A stretch of 64,000 nucleotides of DNA from Lamellibrachia satsuma. Its lineage: Eukaryota; Annelida; Polychaeta; Sabellida; Siboglinidae. Every line of letters begins with the position of its first letter. Positions within the stretch are counted from its first letter, which is position 1. The notes below the pieces were generated by a model, which saw only the letters and a list, made by a program, of their open reading frames with translations, was not told the origin of the DNA and ran no database searches. The stretch lies in assembly GCA_033239005.1 (NCBI GenBank), contig BSQZ01000126.1, positions 907,501 through 971,500 of the forward strand. Direction: 5' to 3'. The position numbers were made by a program, and so were the translations under genes. Below are positions 48,201 to 59,366 of the stretch, piece after piece.

Positions 48201-51200
48201 TCGAAATGCTGAAAAATCACAATTTTGCTCCTTGGTGAAATTTTTTAACTTTGTCATTTGATTGGCAAGAGGATGGAGGTCAGTGTTTACCATTTTGGAT
48301 ATTCACTATTTTGATCCTTACCAGATCTAATGACTAAAGTCAATTATTTTGATGATTTGAACAATAGGCATTTTTTATTAAAATCGACTGCGGATGTTAC
48401 GTAAACTATTCACACACTATGTATTTGGACACCAATGAACCAGATTTGCGATAGGCTAAATCAATTGAGGAAGCAGTTTTAAAACATTGCAAAGCACTTG
48501 CGACATAGAAATGGTTTCAAAACATTGATGCACGACATTACAAGAAATAGGTTTCATGGGTGGACGGGGATTAGCTGCTGTTTCAGTTACATCGATGTAT
48601 TTTGTATTAAAAAACATACGGGCAGTTTTGTATTATGGTGGCTGCAGTGCCACCTGGTGACTACCAAGTTACCAAAGTTGCTCATAGCTCGATGTAATTT
48701 AGTTAAAATTTTCAGTCTGAGATTAAATTACATTTGTTTTAAATTACACTTTTTTAGATAATCCTTTCAAGGTCAGGAAACTTACTGATGTTAGCTCAAT
48801 GAACAGCATTGATAATATAAAGTGGCTGTAGTGTAATTTTATCAGTTTCTGCAGACGGGAAACTCACATTTTCTGGACGGGTGTGGTCATGAAGAGTGTG
48901 TTGACTGCCGCCAAGGGCAGCACTGTCTGCTTGTTTGGTTTGTGTCGTGAACAGACAAGCTTAGCGAGCAGCTAAGGAAGAAGACAACAAAGACCCGAGT
49001 CATGTGACATTCTTACTATTGTTGTAGAGCGCGGTTAGCAGTTACAATGCTGGACTTTTAATTAAGAGAACCCAGGTTCGAAACCTCTTGCTGCTGTTTC
49101 GAAACTTTGGCAATTTTGTTCAGCCCACGTTGCCACAGTTCACTCAGCTGTATCAATGAGTACCTGGCTACAGACAGAGGTGGATAAGTGAATGAATAGT
49201 TTTCACACAGTAAATGCAGTGTGGCTGAATACTTCCCAGAGAAGTCGAGTCGATGTTGGAATGAACAGGTCTTCCAGGTGGTGAAGTGTAAAGCGCTTTG
49301 AACTGTCCTAATGACTCGATACCACACTATATAAGAATGTACCTTTACCTTTTATTAACAATTCATTTAATTACACAAATACCAATTACGTCAGGGTGGA
49401 AAAGAGCCGAGGGTGGGTCATTAGAATAAGTTATTACTTTTCATGCAAATGACATATACAAATTTAGATTATCTGTACTTATGACATTTCCCAAAAAAAA
49501 TTACCTTCTCTTCAGTGTCAAGTTGCACATAAATTGTAATTGTTTAACATTTCTGAGAACATAGAAATTCTAAGGCAGTGACGTTTTAATTTCTTAGCAA
49601 ATGTCTTTAAACTGCAGCTACATATTAGATTTCCTTGAAGAGAATTCAATTAAAATTAATTAACCATTAAAATTATGTAATTGGGTGAGATGTGTAAGCA
49701 TATTGCTAATAATGAATTATAATCAATATTTGCATATTTTCCAACTTATGCACAATTTTAGTTTTAATATATAAGCATAGTTTTTCCTGAAGGAATCTGC
49801 CAGATAAAACTATCAGTGGCCATGCACATAGTAGAAGTTGACCTTGTTATGAGCAATGCCAGCAGAACAGTGAAAGCCACAATCTCGTAGAATCGCTGCT
49901 CTCATCTCTTCAGTCACGATGGCAGCCACAGCCAGTCTCCTGTCTGACTCGTCCATGGTCCGCAGCCACGTGTCTATAGAGGCTGTGTAAAAAAGATAGA
50001 GGTAAAAGTAAGTTCTCATGTGGCATGGTGTCCTTAGAACGGCTCAGAGTGCCTTACGCATCACCCCGTGTCGTAGTCAACACTAGATAGGTTAGATTTT
50101 TTGCAAAATGAGTCTGAAGCCAGACATTCGATTTATGGATGCGAGAAGACTCACCCGGGTTGATCCCTGTTTTCCCATCGTCTTCCACCTCCCAACCCAC
50201 AACAAAAGTGTTTGGGAGTTGGTCGGCCGTTATGCTGCATGTTTCCATGGCAACCAATCTGGCATTGACTTCCTGTGTCATGTCGACGTACGCCTCATCA
50301 ATGCTTGCTCTCTCCACCAAGCACCGCTCAAAGTGGCTCAGCACTGTGATCACTTCGGCTCCAGCGTCGCGGTATCTGTCAATATCCAGACAAAACGAAT
50401 TTGTCAACATTCTGCAATGTATTTGTCAATATTCCACACAGCATGTGCAACATTCCACAACATATGTCAATAGTCTAAGTGGTATATGTCAGTATTCACT
50501 ATTCAATGAGGTTTCTGTCAACATTCCACAAGGTATTTGTCAATAAAGTATCACTCAATATTAGGCAAGCTATGTGTCATCAGCCCACATAGTATCAGTC
50601 AACATTCCACAAGGCATTTGTCAACATTAAACATAGTAGCTATAAATATTCCACATGGTATGTGTCAACACACCATGAGGTATGTGTAAACATTCTACAT
50701 ATTATTATTTGTCAACATTCCACTTATTATTATTTGCCAACATTCCACATATTATTATCTGTCAACATTCCACATATTATCTGTCAACATTCCATATATT
50801 ATGTCAACACTCCACATAGTATATGTAAATATACCACATAGTGTTGAGTTGAGCTTACTTGGTGAGATCAGCTTTGCCTCGAGGTTCAGGTACGTTAAAC
50901 AGGTGAATCTCAGGACAGATCATTCGGGCCTCCTTCACTCGGTGACCCCGGGTCACTCCAAGGTCACGTGCCTCGTAACTCACAGCAATCAGCAAACTGA
51001 AACAAAGTTTGCTATGGAGAAAATGTACACATGATATGTATTTGCTCACAAATCACATCCTATCACACTTTTTCCAACAAGAAAGATGCCCTTTTTCTTA
51101 CAGGTGTTGGTACTTTAGATTCCACCTTGATGCACCTGTCATACAACCACGCTACCACAGTAAAGGGCATTGTAAATAAAAAAAAAGCATTCCTATCCAA

Positions 51201-51549
51201 AAACAAAAAAATTTGAAATTGGAGGCACTGTCTACACATTGCGAATGATGTGAATGGAAAGCCGATTATTGGAAAAAATAACTAAAATACTATATAAAAA
51301 ATATGCATTTTCAATTCATTTGTGATAATCGGATTCTTAACTCACCCAACCAAATCCATTTTTTATTATTGGAACTGTGTTATATTTACAAAGTCCCTAA
51401 ATGAAGATTGGAGATATTTCTGTTGCCATGGTAACTTACCCACTGCCCTGTAACACAGCACAGGGTTTCCCCCAGAATGCAGCATTGTCTCTCTGCTCCA
51501 CCTGCACGTAGAAGCAGTCCATGTCTATCAGAGCCACAGCACGACTCAT
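44023..51549 (-). CDS. POLH: DNA polymerase eta (Y-family translesion polymerase), 10 exons
   Basis: Ten exons on the - strand join in one frame into 799 residues (human about 713). Family role: bypass of UV dimers by a nuclear polymerase recruited to PCNA and ubiquitin. Catalytic acids are visible: IDMDCF (Asp9) and SIDEAYVDM (Asp109-Glu110). The finger residues equivalent to human Gln38 and Arg61 are present (AVLQ and SYEARDLGVTR). Polymerase-associated domain motifs include KIRLLGGKLG, GEKQGSWLYQVCRGV and SIGCGKNFPG. The C terminus has a UBZ finger, CHKCGVTIEVWKIPEHSDFH, with the human Cys/Cys/His/His spacing and the ubiquitin-contacting Asp; a bipartite basic patch (KRK...KKRR); and TTLHRFF, a PIP-box-like end. 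The start Met at 51549 is followed by SRAVALIDMD, as in other pol eta proteins. AATAAA signals on this strand lie at 43921-43930, about 95 bases past the stop. Confidence 0.96.
45480..45818. repeat. CCACCCACCACCCTCCA minisatellite in POLH intron 9
   Basis: C-rich on the + strand (ACCACCCACCACCCTCCACC) and G-rich on the POLH sense strand (GGTGGGTGGAGGGTGGTGGG). Runs of GGG/GG on the transcribed RNA could form G-quadruplexes. Confidence 0.95.
46636..46817 (-). CDS. POLH: POLH exon 9 (polymerase-associated domain)
   Basis: Acceptor CCGTTGTAG, donor TG|GTAGGA. It reads NKRQARLLTVHVRMEGKSHS, then CPILRYEADKICSDSLLLLR, aligning with human RVATQLVVSIRVQG...CCALTRYDAHKMSHDAF. Confidence 0.92.
47063..47128 (-). 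CDS. POLH: POLH exon 8 (66 nt)
   Basis: Acceptor CACTGCAG, donor GAG|GTAAGA; 22 codons in phase 0. It reads VHHWLRMMSLELEERLIRDK, matching human VQWWLLQLAQELEERLTKD. Confidence 0.95.
47258..47381 (-). CDS. POLH: POLH exon 7
   Basis: Acceptor GTGTTGCAG, donor AAG|GTATTA. It reads SWLYQVCRGVDNEPVRPRRL, then AKSIGCGKNFPG, the pol eta signature leading into the polymerase-associated domain. Confidence 0.97.
47405..47595 (+). mobile_element. 5'-truncated SINE copy in POLH intron 6
   Basis: Contains GCCAGGGGAAGTAAAATATC and TGTTGTCGACTCAGTACACC, then AGCTGTGATTAGCTGTTTAG and CATCTCATCAAGC, the 3' half of the SINE family. Confidence 0.75.
47771..47890 (-). CDS. POLH: POLH exon 6
   Basis: Acceptor CCTTACAG, donor GG|GTAAGT. 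It reads RLLGGKLGCEVTQQLGVEFV and then CQFSEKQLQLEFGEKQG, matching human IRSLGGKLG...QFTESQLQSHFGEKNG. Confidence 0.97.
48868..48971 (-). CDS. POLH: POLH exon 5
   Basis: Acceptor CTTCCTTAG, donor AT|GTGAGT. It reads LLAKLVCSRHKPNKQTVLPL, then TLFMTTPVQK. This is the thumb region following SAGIAHNK. Confidence 0.95.
49025..49365 (+). mobile_element. SINE with alternative 3' tail in POLH intron 4
   Basis: The head has GAGCGCGGTTAGCAG and a B-box-like CAGGTTCGAAACCTC; the shared core is GCTGTTTCGAAACTTTGGCA. The tail differs from other copies (TAAAGCGCTTTGAACTGTCC, ACACTATATAAGAATGTACC). Tail fragments also lie at 13390 and 37740, so two SINE sub-families share one head. Confidence 0.8.
49843..49982 (-). 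CDS. POLH: POLH exon 4
   Basis: Acceptor TTACACAG, donor AAG|GTCAAC. It reads IDTWLRTMDESDRRLAVAAI, then VTEEMRAAILRDCGFHCSAG and IAHNK, matching the conserved EEMRAAIERETGFQCSAGISHNK of pol eta. Confidence 0.97.
50155..50375 (-). CDS. POLH: POLH exon 3 (catalytic Asp-Glu)
   Basis: Acceptor ATTGACAG, donor GG|GTGAGT. It reads YRDAGAEVITVLSHFERCLV, then ERASIDEAYVDMTQEV, carrying the palm Asp-Glu pair, and continues into an insertion-rich segment GWEVEDDGKTGINP. The intron before it is filled by a ~20 bp array resembling its acceptor. Confidence 0.96.
50380..50850. repeat. ~20 bp array filling POLH intron 2
   Basis: Imperfect copies of TATGTCAACATTCCACATAT begin right beside the exon 3 acceptor (GTCAATATCCAGAC on the + strand), from which the unit may derive. 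Confidence 0.88.
50859..50996 (-). CDS. POLH: POLH exon 2
   Basis: Acceptor TTGTTTCAG, donor AA|GTAAGC; 138 bases in phase 1 to 2. It reads LLIAVSYEARDLGVTRGHRV and then FNVPEPRGKADLT. The SYEAR..GVTR motif of the fingers is intact. Confidence 0.96.
51440..51549 (-). CDS. POLH: POLH exon 1
   Basis: It starts at Met 51549 and ends GG|GTAAGT. It reads MSRAVALIDMDCFYVQVEQR, then PCAVLQGSG. It contains the first catalytic Asp. The upstream CTGCAG could be an acceptor for a 5'UTR exon. Confidence 0.95.
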
Positions 51550-51795
51550 GTCTGCAGCAAAGTGACAAGTAATCAAAACACTGAAACATCTAAAACAACC
51601 TACTGAAATATGACATGATGTCACCATAGAAACAAACAGTACACAAAGTTAGCTCGCTTCTTTCGTTATGTTTGGACAGCAGTAAACTAAACATCTTTGA
51701 CAACAAAGGCCTGTGAAAGATGAAAGGAGACTTCCTGTTTACATCTACGTTGTGCCTGGTCCTACAACTATGTTTCAATATCTACAATAACTGAT

Positions 51796-52270
51796 GCCAC
51801 AAGATTTAACAATATTGCCATCCAAGGCAAAGGCCCAGATGGCAAGTGGACAAGGAAGCCATTGGCTCATTGAGAATCCAAAACTTTTTCATCTCTGTGT
51901 AACTCGCCCTCCTGAGATATATGTGTCCATCTTGTTTCTAAACATATTCACGCTGCTAGCAGTAACACAATCTGTAGATAATTTGTTCCATTTATTTATT
52001 GTCCTCTGTGAGAACGAGTACTTCCTGATATCCAATCTACACTGATCCTTTACTAATGTTACCTCGTGTCCTCTAGTTCTACTACCGGTATCTTTCTTGA
52101 GTGAGAAGAAATATTTCTATCAATATTTTCATACCCATTCAATATCATAAAAACTTCAATTTGTAAGATACAACTAGATTTTTAACTGGAACTGATGCTA
52201 AACGTGAGCCAGGCAATTGCATAGTGACACTGTGTGCAACATTATGATCCTGTTTGAATAACAACTGTAC
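51796..52270 (-). pseudogene. LINE 3' end, CR1/Jockey-type copy
   Basis: The - strand reads ILNGYENIDRN, a RTRG motif and LDIRKYSF-like residues with frame breaks, and ends in the AGATGGCAAGTGGACAAGGA/TTTAACAATATTGCC tail. It shares even its 5' junction (TGCAACATTATGATCCTG region) with the copy at 63515. Confidence 0.8.
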
Positions 52271-52419
52271 ACTTTGATTGGTACTGACCCTTAGTACTTA
52301 TTAGGATACTGTATTATTATATACTGCCAACCAGTCTGTAGCACAAGTGTAAACTGCAAATTTCATAACAAGGTGCAAAAAACCACTGGCACTTCATTTA
52401 TCTATTAATCAACCAGATG

Positions 52420-52755
52420 TGGGGTGCGGTGGTCGTGTGGTAGAGCGCTAGGTTTTCGGTTGAGGAGACCAGGGTTTGAAACTACCTGCTGCCGTTTCGA
52501 AACTTGGGCAAATTTGTTTACCTCACTTTCCCTGTGTATTTTGGAAGAGACACTAAAAGCCATTGGTCCTTTCTATCTGGTCTCTATGCCAGGGAAAGCA
52601 AAAGATCCCACAGGGAAATGGGAAAAACCCTGTTGTGGACTCAGTGCGCCTCATACAGCTGGAGGTCTCGATCTCCAAACTCACTATAATACCTCCCAGT
52701 TTAGCTGTGATCAGCTGTAAAGGGAGTATTTCACCAAGCATGTAAAATATTGACC
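52420..52755 (+). mobile_element. Full-length tRNA-derived SINE
   Basis: The tRNA-like head GGTCGTGTGGTAGAGCGCTA (A-box region) and GACCAGGGTTTGAAACTA (B-box-like) are followed by the family core and the tail AGCTGTGATCAGCTGTAAAG, CACCAAGCATG. It is the best-preserved head in the window. Confidence 0.85.
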
Positions 52756-54142
52756 TATCCCCCAACTTCTGTTTATGACCGATTCCACTGATAATTGGAC
52801 GCTTTGGCAGCATTATCTCTTCAGCTAGCTGATGCAACTAGACTTTCTTGGTTGCATCGCCGCGACAATTTGGTAGCATCAACAGCGATTTTTGGTTGTG
52901 TTGGCACCATTTTATGAAAGCAATTTCACTGAAGGGGTATCGCTGCCGAAGTGGTATCGCTGTTGACACGACTCAGAACCAGTTAATTTTGGTCGTCACA
53001 GCACCTTTGTTTTATGAAAATGTTTAACGTTTTCATTATGATAAATTAATTATATTGTCATTATTGTTAATTTGAAAACAATACTTTTACTTAAAGTGTA
53101 TTTGAATACAAATATGGTACGTTACTGCAAAATGGTCAAACACAAAACACTAATATTTTCAAAATAAATAAAAAAAATTATTTTTATTTACAAATACTTA
53201 CTTCAAATACAAAACTATTTAAATAATCCATGAAGGTAATTTTTATAAATTTTCCTTGAAATAGTCCATGAAATGTTATATTTCATTTTAATATAAAGAG
53301 AACAATATCCTTTATACATCTCTGAGCATTTATAATTGGTTTGTCCTTTGAGTTGTGTGTTCGGAATGCGTGGAGGCCATACATGACCTACAAGGTTGCC
53401 AGTCTATATGCATTAATTATGTGTTGACAAGTGCACTCTTTATTGACCCATACCGATTTTTAATTTGTCCATATATATTATTTGTAAAAAGCATACGTGG
53501 TTTGGAATTTGCAATATAAAGAAGAGATATTCAAGCTAGCTTTGTATATTTATTATTTAGTCTACATAACGACGGTCACTTTTGCAATAATCACACCCTC
53601 AAAATTACTTTTATTCATGGGTAAAGCATGCCTCTTTCTAAATGTTTCTTTTTAATTAATAAAATTAATAAACATTTGATGGCCATTTGCTCGAAACCAT
53701 TTTTTCTCATTTGGAAGAAGGATATATCTGGAAGTAATTATGCTAGCCAAATAAGGTTTTGACTGTCGTTTTCAGTTTATTCTTCTCTTGTTCTCTACAC
53801 AACTGACATAACACCTTCTCAAGACAATCAAAATATTGAAGTATTTGTTCCTAAATAATAAGTAATTTTTGTGTTACAAAAGATACACAAAATATATTAA
53901 ACAAACAAAAATAACTTGTTATGTTTTCTGCCAGTTGTGTAATAGAGGGTTCATGCACTTTTTGACATTTCAAATTCCACAACTTTCCATGACTTCCCAA
54001 TGTAAATTTCCATGACCTTAAACTGTCCATTTTGCCATGTGCTATTCTACAATATCATGACCAACTAATAACAATCACAGAGAATAATGCATTTTTGCAT
54101 GCAATGGAACGGTTTGTTGTGCCCGGGAAACATCTGATTGTT
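52756..54142. other. AT-rich spacer, nothing recognised
   Basis: No gene or clear repeat. Confidence 0.4.
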
Positions 54143-56282
54143 TCACATGTCTTTAGAGTTCTGTTCCAAGTCCTTCACCGTCTTAGCAAGTTCACTGAGT
54201 CCTGCTTTCATCTCCTTGGCAGAACAACGACTGACATTTGACTTCATCAAGAAAACCAAATTGCCTGTGGATGCCTCTCAGCTAGCTTGTCTGCATCATC
54301 CTGGAGATACTCTTTAGTGGTCTTGAGCAGCTTGGCTTTCCACTCAAGCCTACTGATCTCCTCCACCACAGCCTGGCTTTCCTCTCAAGCCTTCTGATTT
54401 CCTCCACCACAGCCTGGCTTTCCTCTCAAGCCTATTGATCTCCACCACCACAGCTTGGCTTTCCTCTCAAGCCTATTGATCTCCTCCAGCACAGCCTGGC
54501 TTTCCTTTCAAGCCTACTGATCTCCTCCACAACAGCCTGGCTTTCTTCTCAAGCCTACTGATTTCCTCCACCACAGCCTGGCTTTCCTCTCAAGCCTACT
54601 GATCTCCTCCACCACAGCCTGGCTTTCCTCTCAAGCCTACTGATCTCCTCCACCACAGCCTGGCTTTCCTCTCAAGCCTACTGATCTCCTCCACCACAGC
54701 TTGGCTTTCCTCTCAAGCCTACTGATCTCCTCCACAACAGCCTGGCTTTCCTCTCAAGCCTACTGATCTCCTCTACCACAGCTTGGCTTTCCTTTCAAGC
54801 CTACTGATCTCCTCCACCACAGCCTGGCTTTCCTCTCAAGCCTACTGATCTCCTCCACCACAGCCTGGCTTTCCTCTCAAGCCTACTGATCTCCTCCACC
54901 ACAGCTTGGCTTTCCTCTCAAGCCTACTGATCTCCTCCACAACAGCCTGGCTTTCCTCTCAAGCCTACTGATCTCCTCCACCACAGCCTGGCTTTCCTCT
55001 CAAGCCTACTGATCTCCTCCACCACAGCCTGGCTTTCCTCTCAAGCCTACTGATCTCCTCCACCACAGCTTGGCTTTCTTCTCAAGCCTACTGATCTCCT
55101 CCACCACAGCCTGGCTTTCCTCTCAAGCCTACTGATCTCCTCCAGCACAGCCTGGCTTTCTTCTCAAGCCTACTGATCTCCTCCACCACAGCTTGGCTTT
55201 CTTCTCAAGCCTACTGATCTCCTCCACCACAGCCTGGCTTTCCTCTCAAGCCTACTGATCTCCTCCACCACAGCCTGGTTTTCCTCTCAAGTCTACTGAT
55301 CTCTCCTCCACCACAGCTTGGCTTTCCTCTCAAGCCTACTGATCTCCTCCACCACAGCCTGGCTTTCCTCTCAAGCTTACTGATCTCTCCCTCCACCACA
55401 GCCTGGCTTTCTCTCAAGCCAATGATCTCCTCCACCACAGCCTGGCTTTCCTCTCAAGCCTACTGATCTCCTCCACCACAGCCTGGCTTTCCTCTCAAGC
55501 CTACTGATCTCCTCCACCACAGCCTGGCTTTCCTCTCAAGCCTACTGATCTCCTCCACCACAGTTGGCTTTCCTCTCAAGCCTACTGATCTCCTCCACCA
55601 CAGCCTGGCTTTCCTCTCAAGCCTACTGATCTCCTCCACCACAGCCTGGCTTTCCTCTCAAGCCTACTGATCTCCTCCACCACAGCCTGGCTTTCCTCTC
55701 AAGCCAATGATCTCCTCCACCACAGCCTGGCTTTCCTCTCAAGCCTACTGATCTCCTCCACCACAGCCTGGCTTTCCTCTCAAGCCTACTGATCTCCTCC
55801 ACCACAGCCTGGCTTTCCTCTCAAGCCTACTGATCTCCTCCACCACAGCTTGGCTTTCCTCTCAAGCCTACTGATCTCCTCCACCACAGCCTAGCTTTCC
55901 TCTCAAGCTTACTGATCTCCTCCACCACATCTTGGCTTTCCTCTCAAGCCTACTGATCTCCTCCACCACAGCCTAGCTTTCCTCTCAAGCTTACTGATCT
56001 CCTCCACCACATCTTGGCTTTCCTCTCAAGCCTACTGATCTCCTCCACCACAGCTTGCCTCTTTGTGCCACGTGTCACCTTTACTGCCTTGCTCTTCTGC
56101 ACCTCTAAGGTATTCGAAGTAGCATGTGCGACCACTCGCAGCAGAAGCCAGCTCACAACCAGAGCATCAATACCACTGATGTGCAGCATGTGGTCGTGAA
56201 TTGAGCACTGGACAATGAAGGAGTCTTCCTTCATGTTCTCCACAACAATCTGGCAATTTAATCTATTATACTGAAGATGGTT
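54143..56282 (-). pseudogene. Unrecognised coiled-coil gene fragment disrupted by a 41 bp array
   Basis: On the - strand the acceptor AATTCTTGCAG precedes 56282 and an open frame reads NHLQYNRLNCQIVVENMKED, then HDHMLHISGIDALVVSWLLL, then NTLEVQKSKAVKVTRGTKRQ and AVVEEISRLERKAK, where the 41 bp array begins. On the far side (about 54340) the same AVVEEISRLEWKAKLLKTTK continues into EYLQDDADKLAER, and after a frame shift KEMKAGLSELAKTVKDLEQN ends at the stop at 54143-54145. Removing the array would leave one coiled-coil protein end. I do not recognise the family. The array length and frame shift make a working protein from this copy unlikely, unless the array is spliced out. Confidence 0.6.
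54330..56058. repeat. 41 bp minisatellite, about 43 copies, of coding origin
   Basis: The unit on the + strand is CCTGGCTTTCCTCTCAAGCC, TACTGATCTCCTCCACCACA, G. On the - strand one frame reads VVEEISRLERKA, as in the flanking coding sequence. Since 41 is not a multiple of 3, the frame changes at every unit. Confidence 0.97.
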
Positions 56283-56354
56283 CTGCAAGAATTATAGTAA
56301 TGTCTTGTTCAATAAATAAGGACACTGATTCTCAAATTGCCATCATTTTATTTT

Positions 56355-56910
56355 CCCACTGATGGTTCGGTCCACGATGGGTTCGGCCCACGCCGACAGA
56401 TGGTTCGGACTAGGCAGACAGATGGTTCACCCCACTCTGAAAAACGTGTTGCTATTGAATTCAGCGACGGTTGATTCGGTCCATGCTAATAGCGGAATTC
56501 TAAATGGCGAAATTCTAAGAATAGTAATTTTGACCCACCACTGATTAGATAAAATAGAAAATTATGATTTTGCACAAAACCTTGCATCTTCATCTGCATA
56601 TATGTTTATGTTTAATAAAAACATTTAATTCTTAAAGCATATGTACGTTTTTCAAGATTTGAAAACGCTAATAATTTAGCATACAACATTTAACAGTACG
56701 CAAGTCGCAAAAAGTCAAGCCGAAAATAAAGAATGTAATAACGTCCACAGACGGCCACTTTCCAATTAGAATACGATGGTTGTTTTGGTCCACGGAGACC
56801 GGTGGCACCGGTTACATTACATATATGGTTGATTTAGCACATGTGAGCGAAAACACTTTACAGTTTACCAGTTGCAAAAATGGTTAGTCTAGCCCATGGG
56901 CCTAAACTGT
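56355..56910. repeat. Degenerate ATGGTTCGGTCCACG-type repeats
   Basis: Scattered imperfect copies at 56362-56490 and 56770-56905 (GATGGTTCGGTCCACGATGG, GATGGTTCGGACTAGGCAGA, ATGGTTGTTTTGGTCCACGG). These may belong to the fold-back element that follows. Confidence 0.5.
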
Positions 56911-57059
56911 TATATGCCAAAACATCTGACACCCGGCCAAGTCAAAGCCTTATAAAAACATAAAACATAGTGCCATAACATGGCAATAAAAGGGCACGCA
57001 TGTGCCAGACACATGTGGTGACATGTACAGACCACACCACATTACATATAATATCGTGC

Positions 57060-58110
57060 CGCTGAAGAGTCTAAGAATTTTGCTGTTGAAGAGGTAATGC
57101 CGCCGAAGCGGGTACTGGTCATAATGGCGACAGATCCAAAACAGTGAAAACCAAAATGGCGACAAATCCAAAACAGCGACAAATCTAAATCGGTGACAAG
57201 TCGAGTCAAAACGGCATCACCCAATGGCCAAAACAGCTTTGGTCAAAATAGACAGATATTGCTGCCGTAAGTATAGCAAAGTAATGATCAGAACAGCGAC
57301 AAACCAAAACAGCGACACAAATAAATAATCATTGTGTATAAGCGTCACATACTCATGCAAAATTAAATAAATAATAATGGTGCATATACCCGATGTGGAT
57401 AACCCCTGATGTGACGACACTTGGCTAAATTAAATTGAACCTAAATTAAATTTATGGTATAAGTGACACAAATAAATACTAACCGTGTATAAATATGGCA
57501 TGTATCTCCATTTCGATTGACGTCGTTTTTTTTCTGTCGATCATTAGTCAAAAATATAATTCAAAACACAAATAATGTACGTTACGATTCCTGCATATTG
57601 AATATTTATTATCACCATAACACACACAAAAACAACAAGCACTAGAATGCAGTTTACAAAACTTCAGCACATTACGCTTTGTGCAAGCGTGCTGATGTCC
57701 AACGGCCAGGTGTGAATAACAAACATTCCTGCACATTCGCAATCATGACCTGGGCTTACATTTTATGAAAAACGACATCAAAGAACCTATACGCAGATGG
57801 ATTCATTGCGTTCAAAAACAATACTGATATAGTTAGGGTATGATATCATGATGACATTTATATTTCCAATAATAATACCCACAAAATATAATATTTATGT
57901 AATTCATTAACTGCTGTGTACAATTATCATCTTCATTTATCTGGTTTAATTTTTGCCGTTCCGTTGTCGCCGTTTTGTTGCTGTTTTGACAATATTTGTA
58001 GCCGTTTTGACCAATGCCAATGGTTGTCGCCGTTTTGACTTATGCCTTGTCGCCGTTTTGACCACGATTGTCGCCGTTTTGGTAGTCGCCGTTCTGACCT
58101 ATATCCACCG
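57060..58110. mobile_element. Fold-back-like element with repetitive inverted arms
   Basis: The left arm (57060-57330) is made of AAAATGGCGACAAATCC and AAAACAGCGACAAA words. The right arm (57950-58110) is made of the inverse, TTGTCGCCGTTTTGACC. About 600 bp of unrelated AT-rich DNA lies between. Short repeats making up long inverted arms are typical of fold-back transposons. Confidence 0.6.
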
Positions 58111-58299
58111 AAGCGACCCATATATCGCTCACAGAGCTGCAAATTACCTGCGCACTATCCTATTGTTAACGGACACACATATGTGATTACTTTCGCGTGA
58201 TATAGGTACAAGTATTACGTATTTAAAAGCAGCAGCAATCACTTTCAGTAAACGGTTACTTTACTATCGCAATCGATGAAAGTAACAAAACAACACTGT

Positions 58300-58640
58300 C
58301 AACAAAACGGCGCGACAGCTGCACCGGAAGTACACACATTCGAGTGCGCGGTCAGATGCGCGGGCTATTCCGATGTTTCCAAGACCAAGCCGTTTCTAAA
58401 CGCAAACTCGAAAGTTCTATGTTATTACGGGTGAATTGGCTTTTGGTGTGCTTAGTCTGGGCAGTTTCGTGTGATATTTCACTGTGGTGTTTGTCACCTG
58501 TACCTATGTTAGCAATGTCGACGGCAGTCTTCATTTTGGCAACGGTGTCGGTGTGATCTTAGAAAGCTCACTACCAACGTAACCAAGCCCAGCGCCAGCG
58601 GAGGCCTTGCCAAGCCAAGTCAAGTGCGATCCAGGTAACC
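58300..58640 (+). promoter_or_regulatory. Possible promoter / 5' non-coding exon
   Basis: A GC-richer stretch with an ETS-type motif CACCGGAAGT (58322-58331) near GGCGCG and CAGCTG words. Downstream, CCAG|GTAACC at 58633 could be a donor joining the candidate start exon at 60782. No direct evidence of transcription. Confidence 0.3.
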
Positions 58641-59366
58641 AGGTAACTCAACTTGACAATGATGTCAGCTTTGAAATTTTCACGTTCAATACTTTTTGAA
58701 TTGTGTGAGATCTAGCATATAGTCATAAACGTTATAGTTAAACAAAACAAGTCAGTCGTAGTGCAGTGGCAGTGGTCACTGACACTGTCACTGATAAATG
58801 AAAATGTCAATGTATGTGACTGTCGTTGGCTACTTTTAAAAGTTCCTCCTCAAATAGGTCTTTTGCTCATCTCATTTCAGACTCATTTGGCAAAAATATC
58901 GAACCAGTACTCATTTTTTTATTTGGCCTTCGTTTTTTATTCACCTTGACTGTTCTAAAATCAGCAGAAAAAGTAGCAATGGTGATATGACTCTATTATA
59001 CTAACATAAAGCTAAATTCACACTTGCTAGTTACCTGAACGAACGATAATCTATTTTTATGATATTAACAAATTTGAACATCAGTGATTCAGTGAACGTG
59101 ATTCACAAATAGAATCATGATCAGCTAAATGAATTAAGGAGGGAGCAAGGTAAACAGAGGGGTGAGATTTAGCGGTCGTCAGTGGCGCCCATCAATGGCT
59201 TTGGATGACTGGATGTTTTGACTACAGTGGCCCACATGACGACTCAAAATATTTATGTGGCTGCAATATTTTCAACGCAACAAAAATAAATGAAATGTTA
59301 ATAAACATCTCAATAGAGTTGTCCTGGATGTATCGCATTTATGTTAACCATAAATCATGTGTTTGT

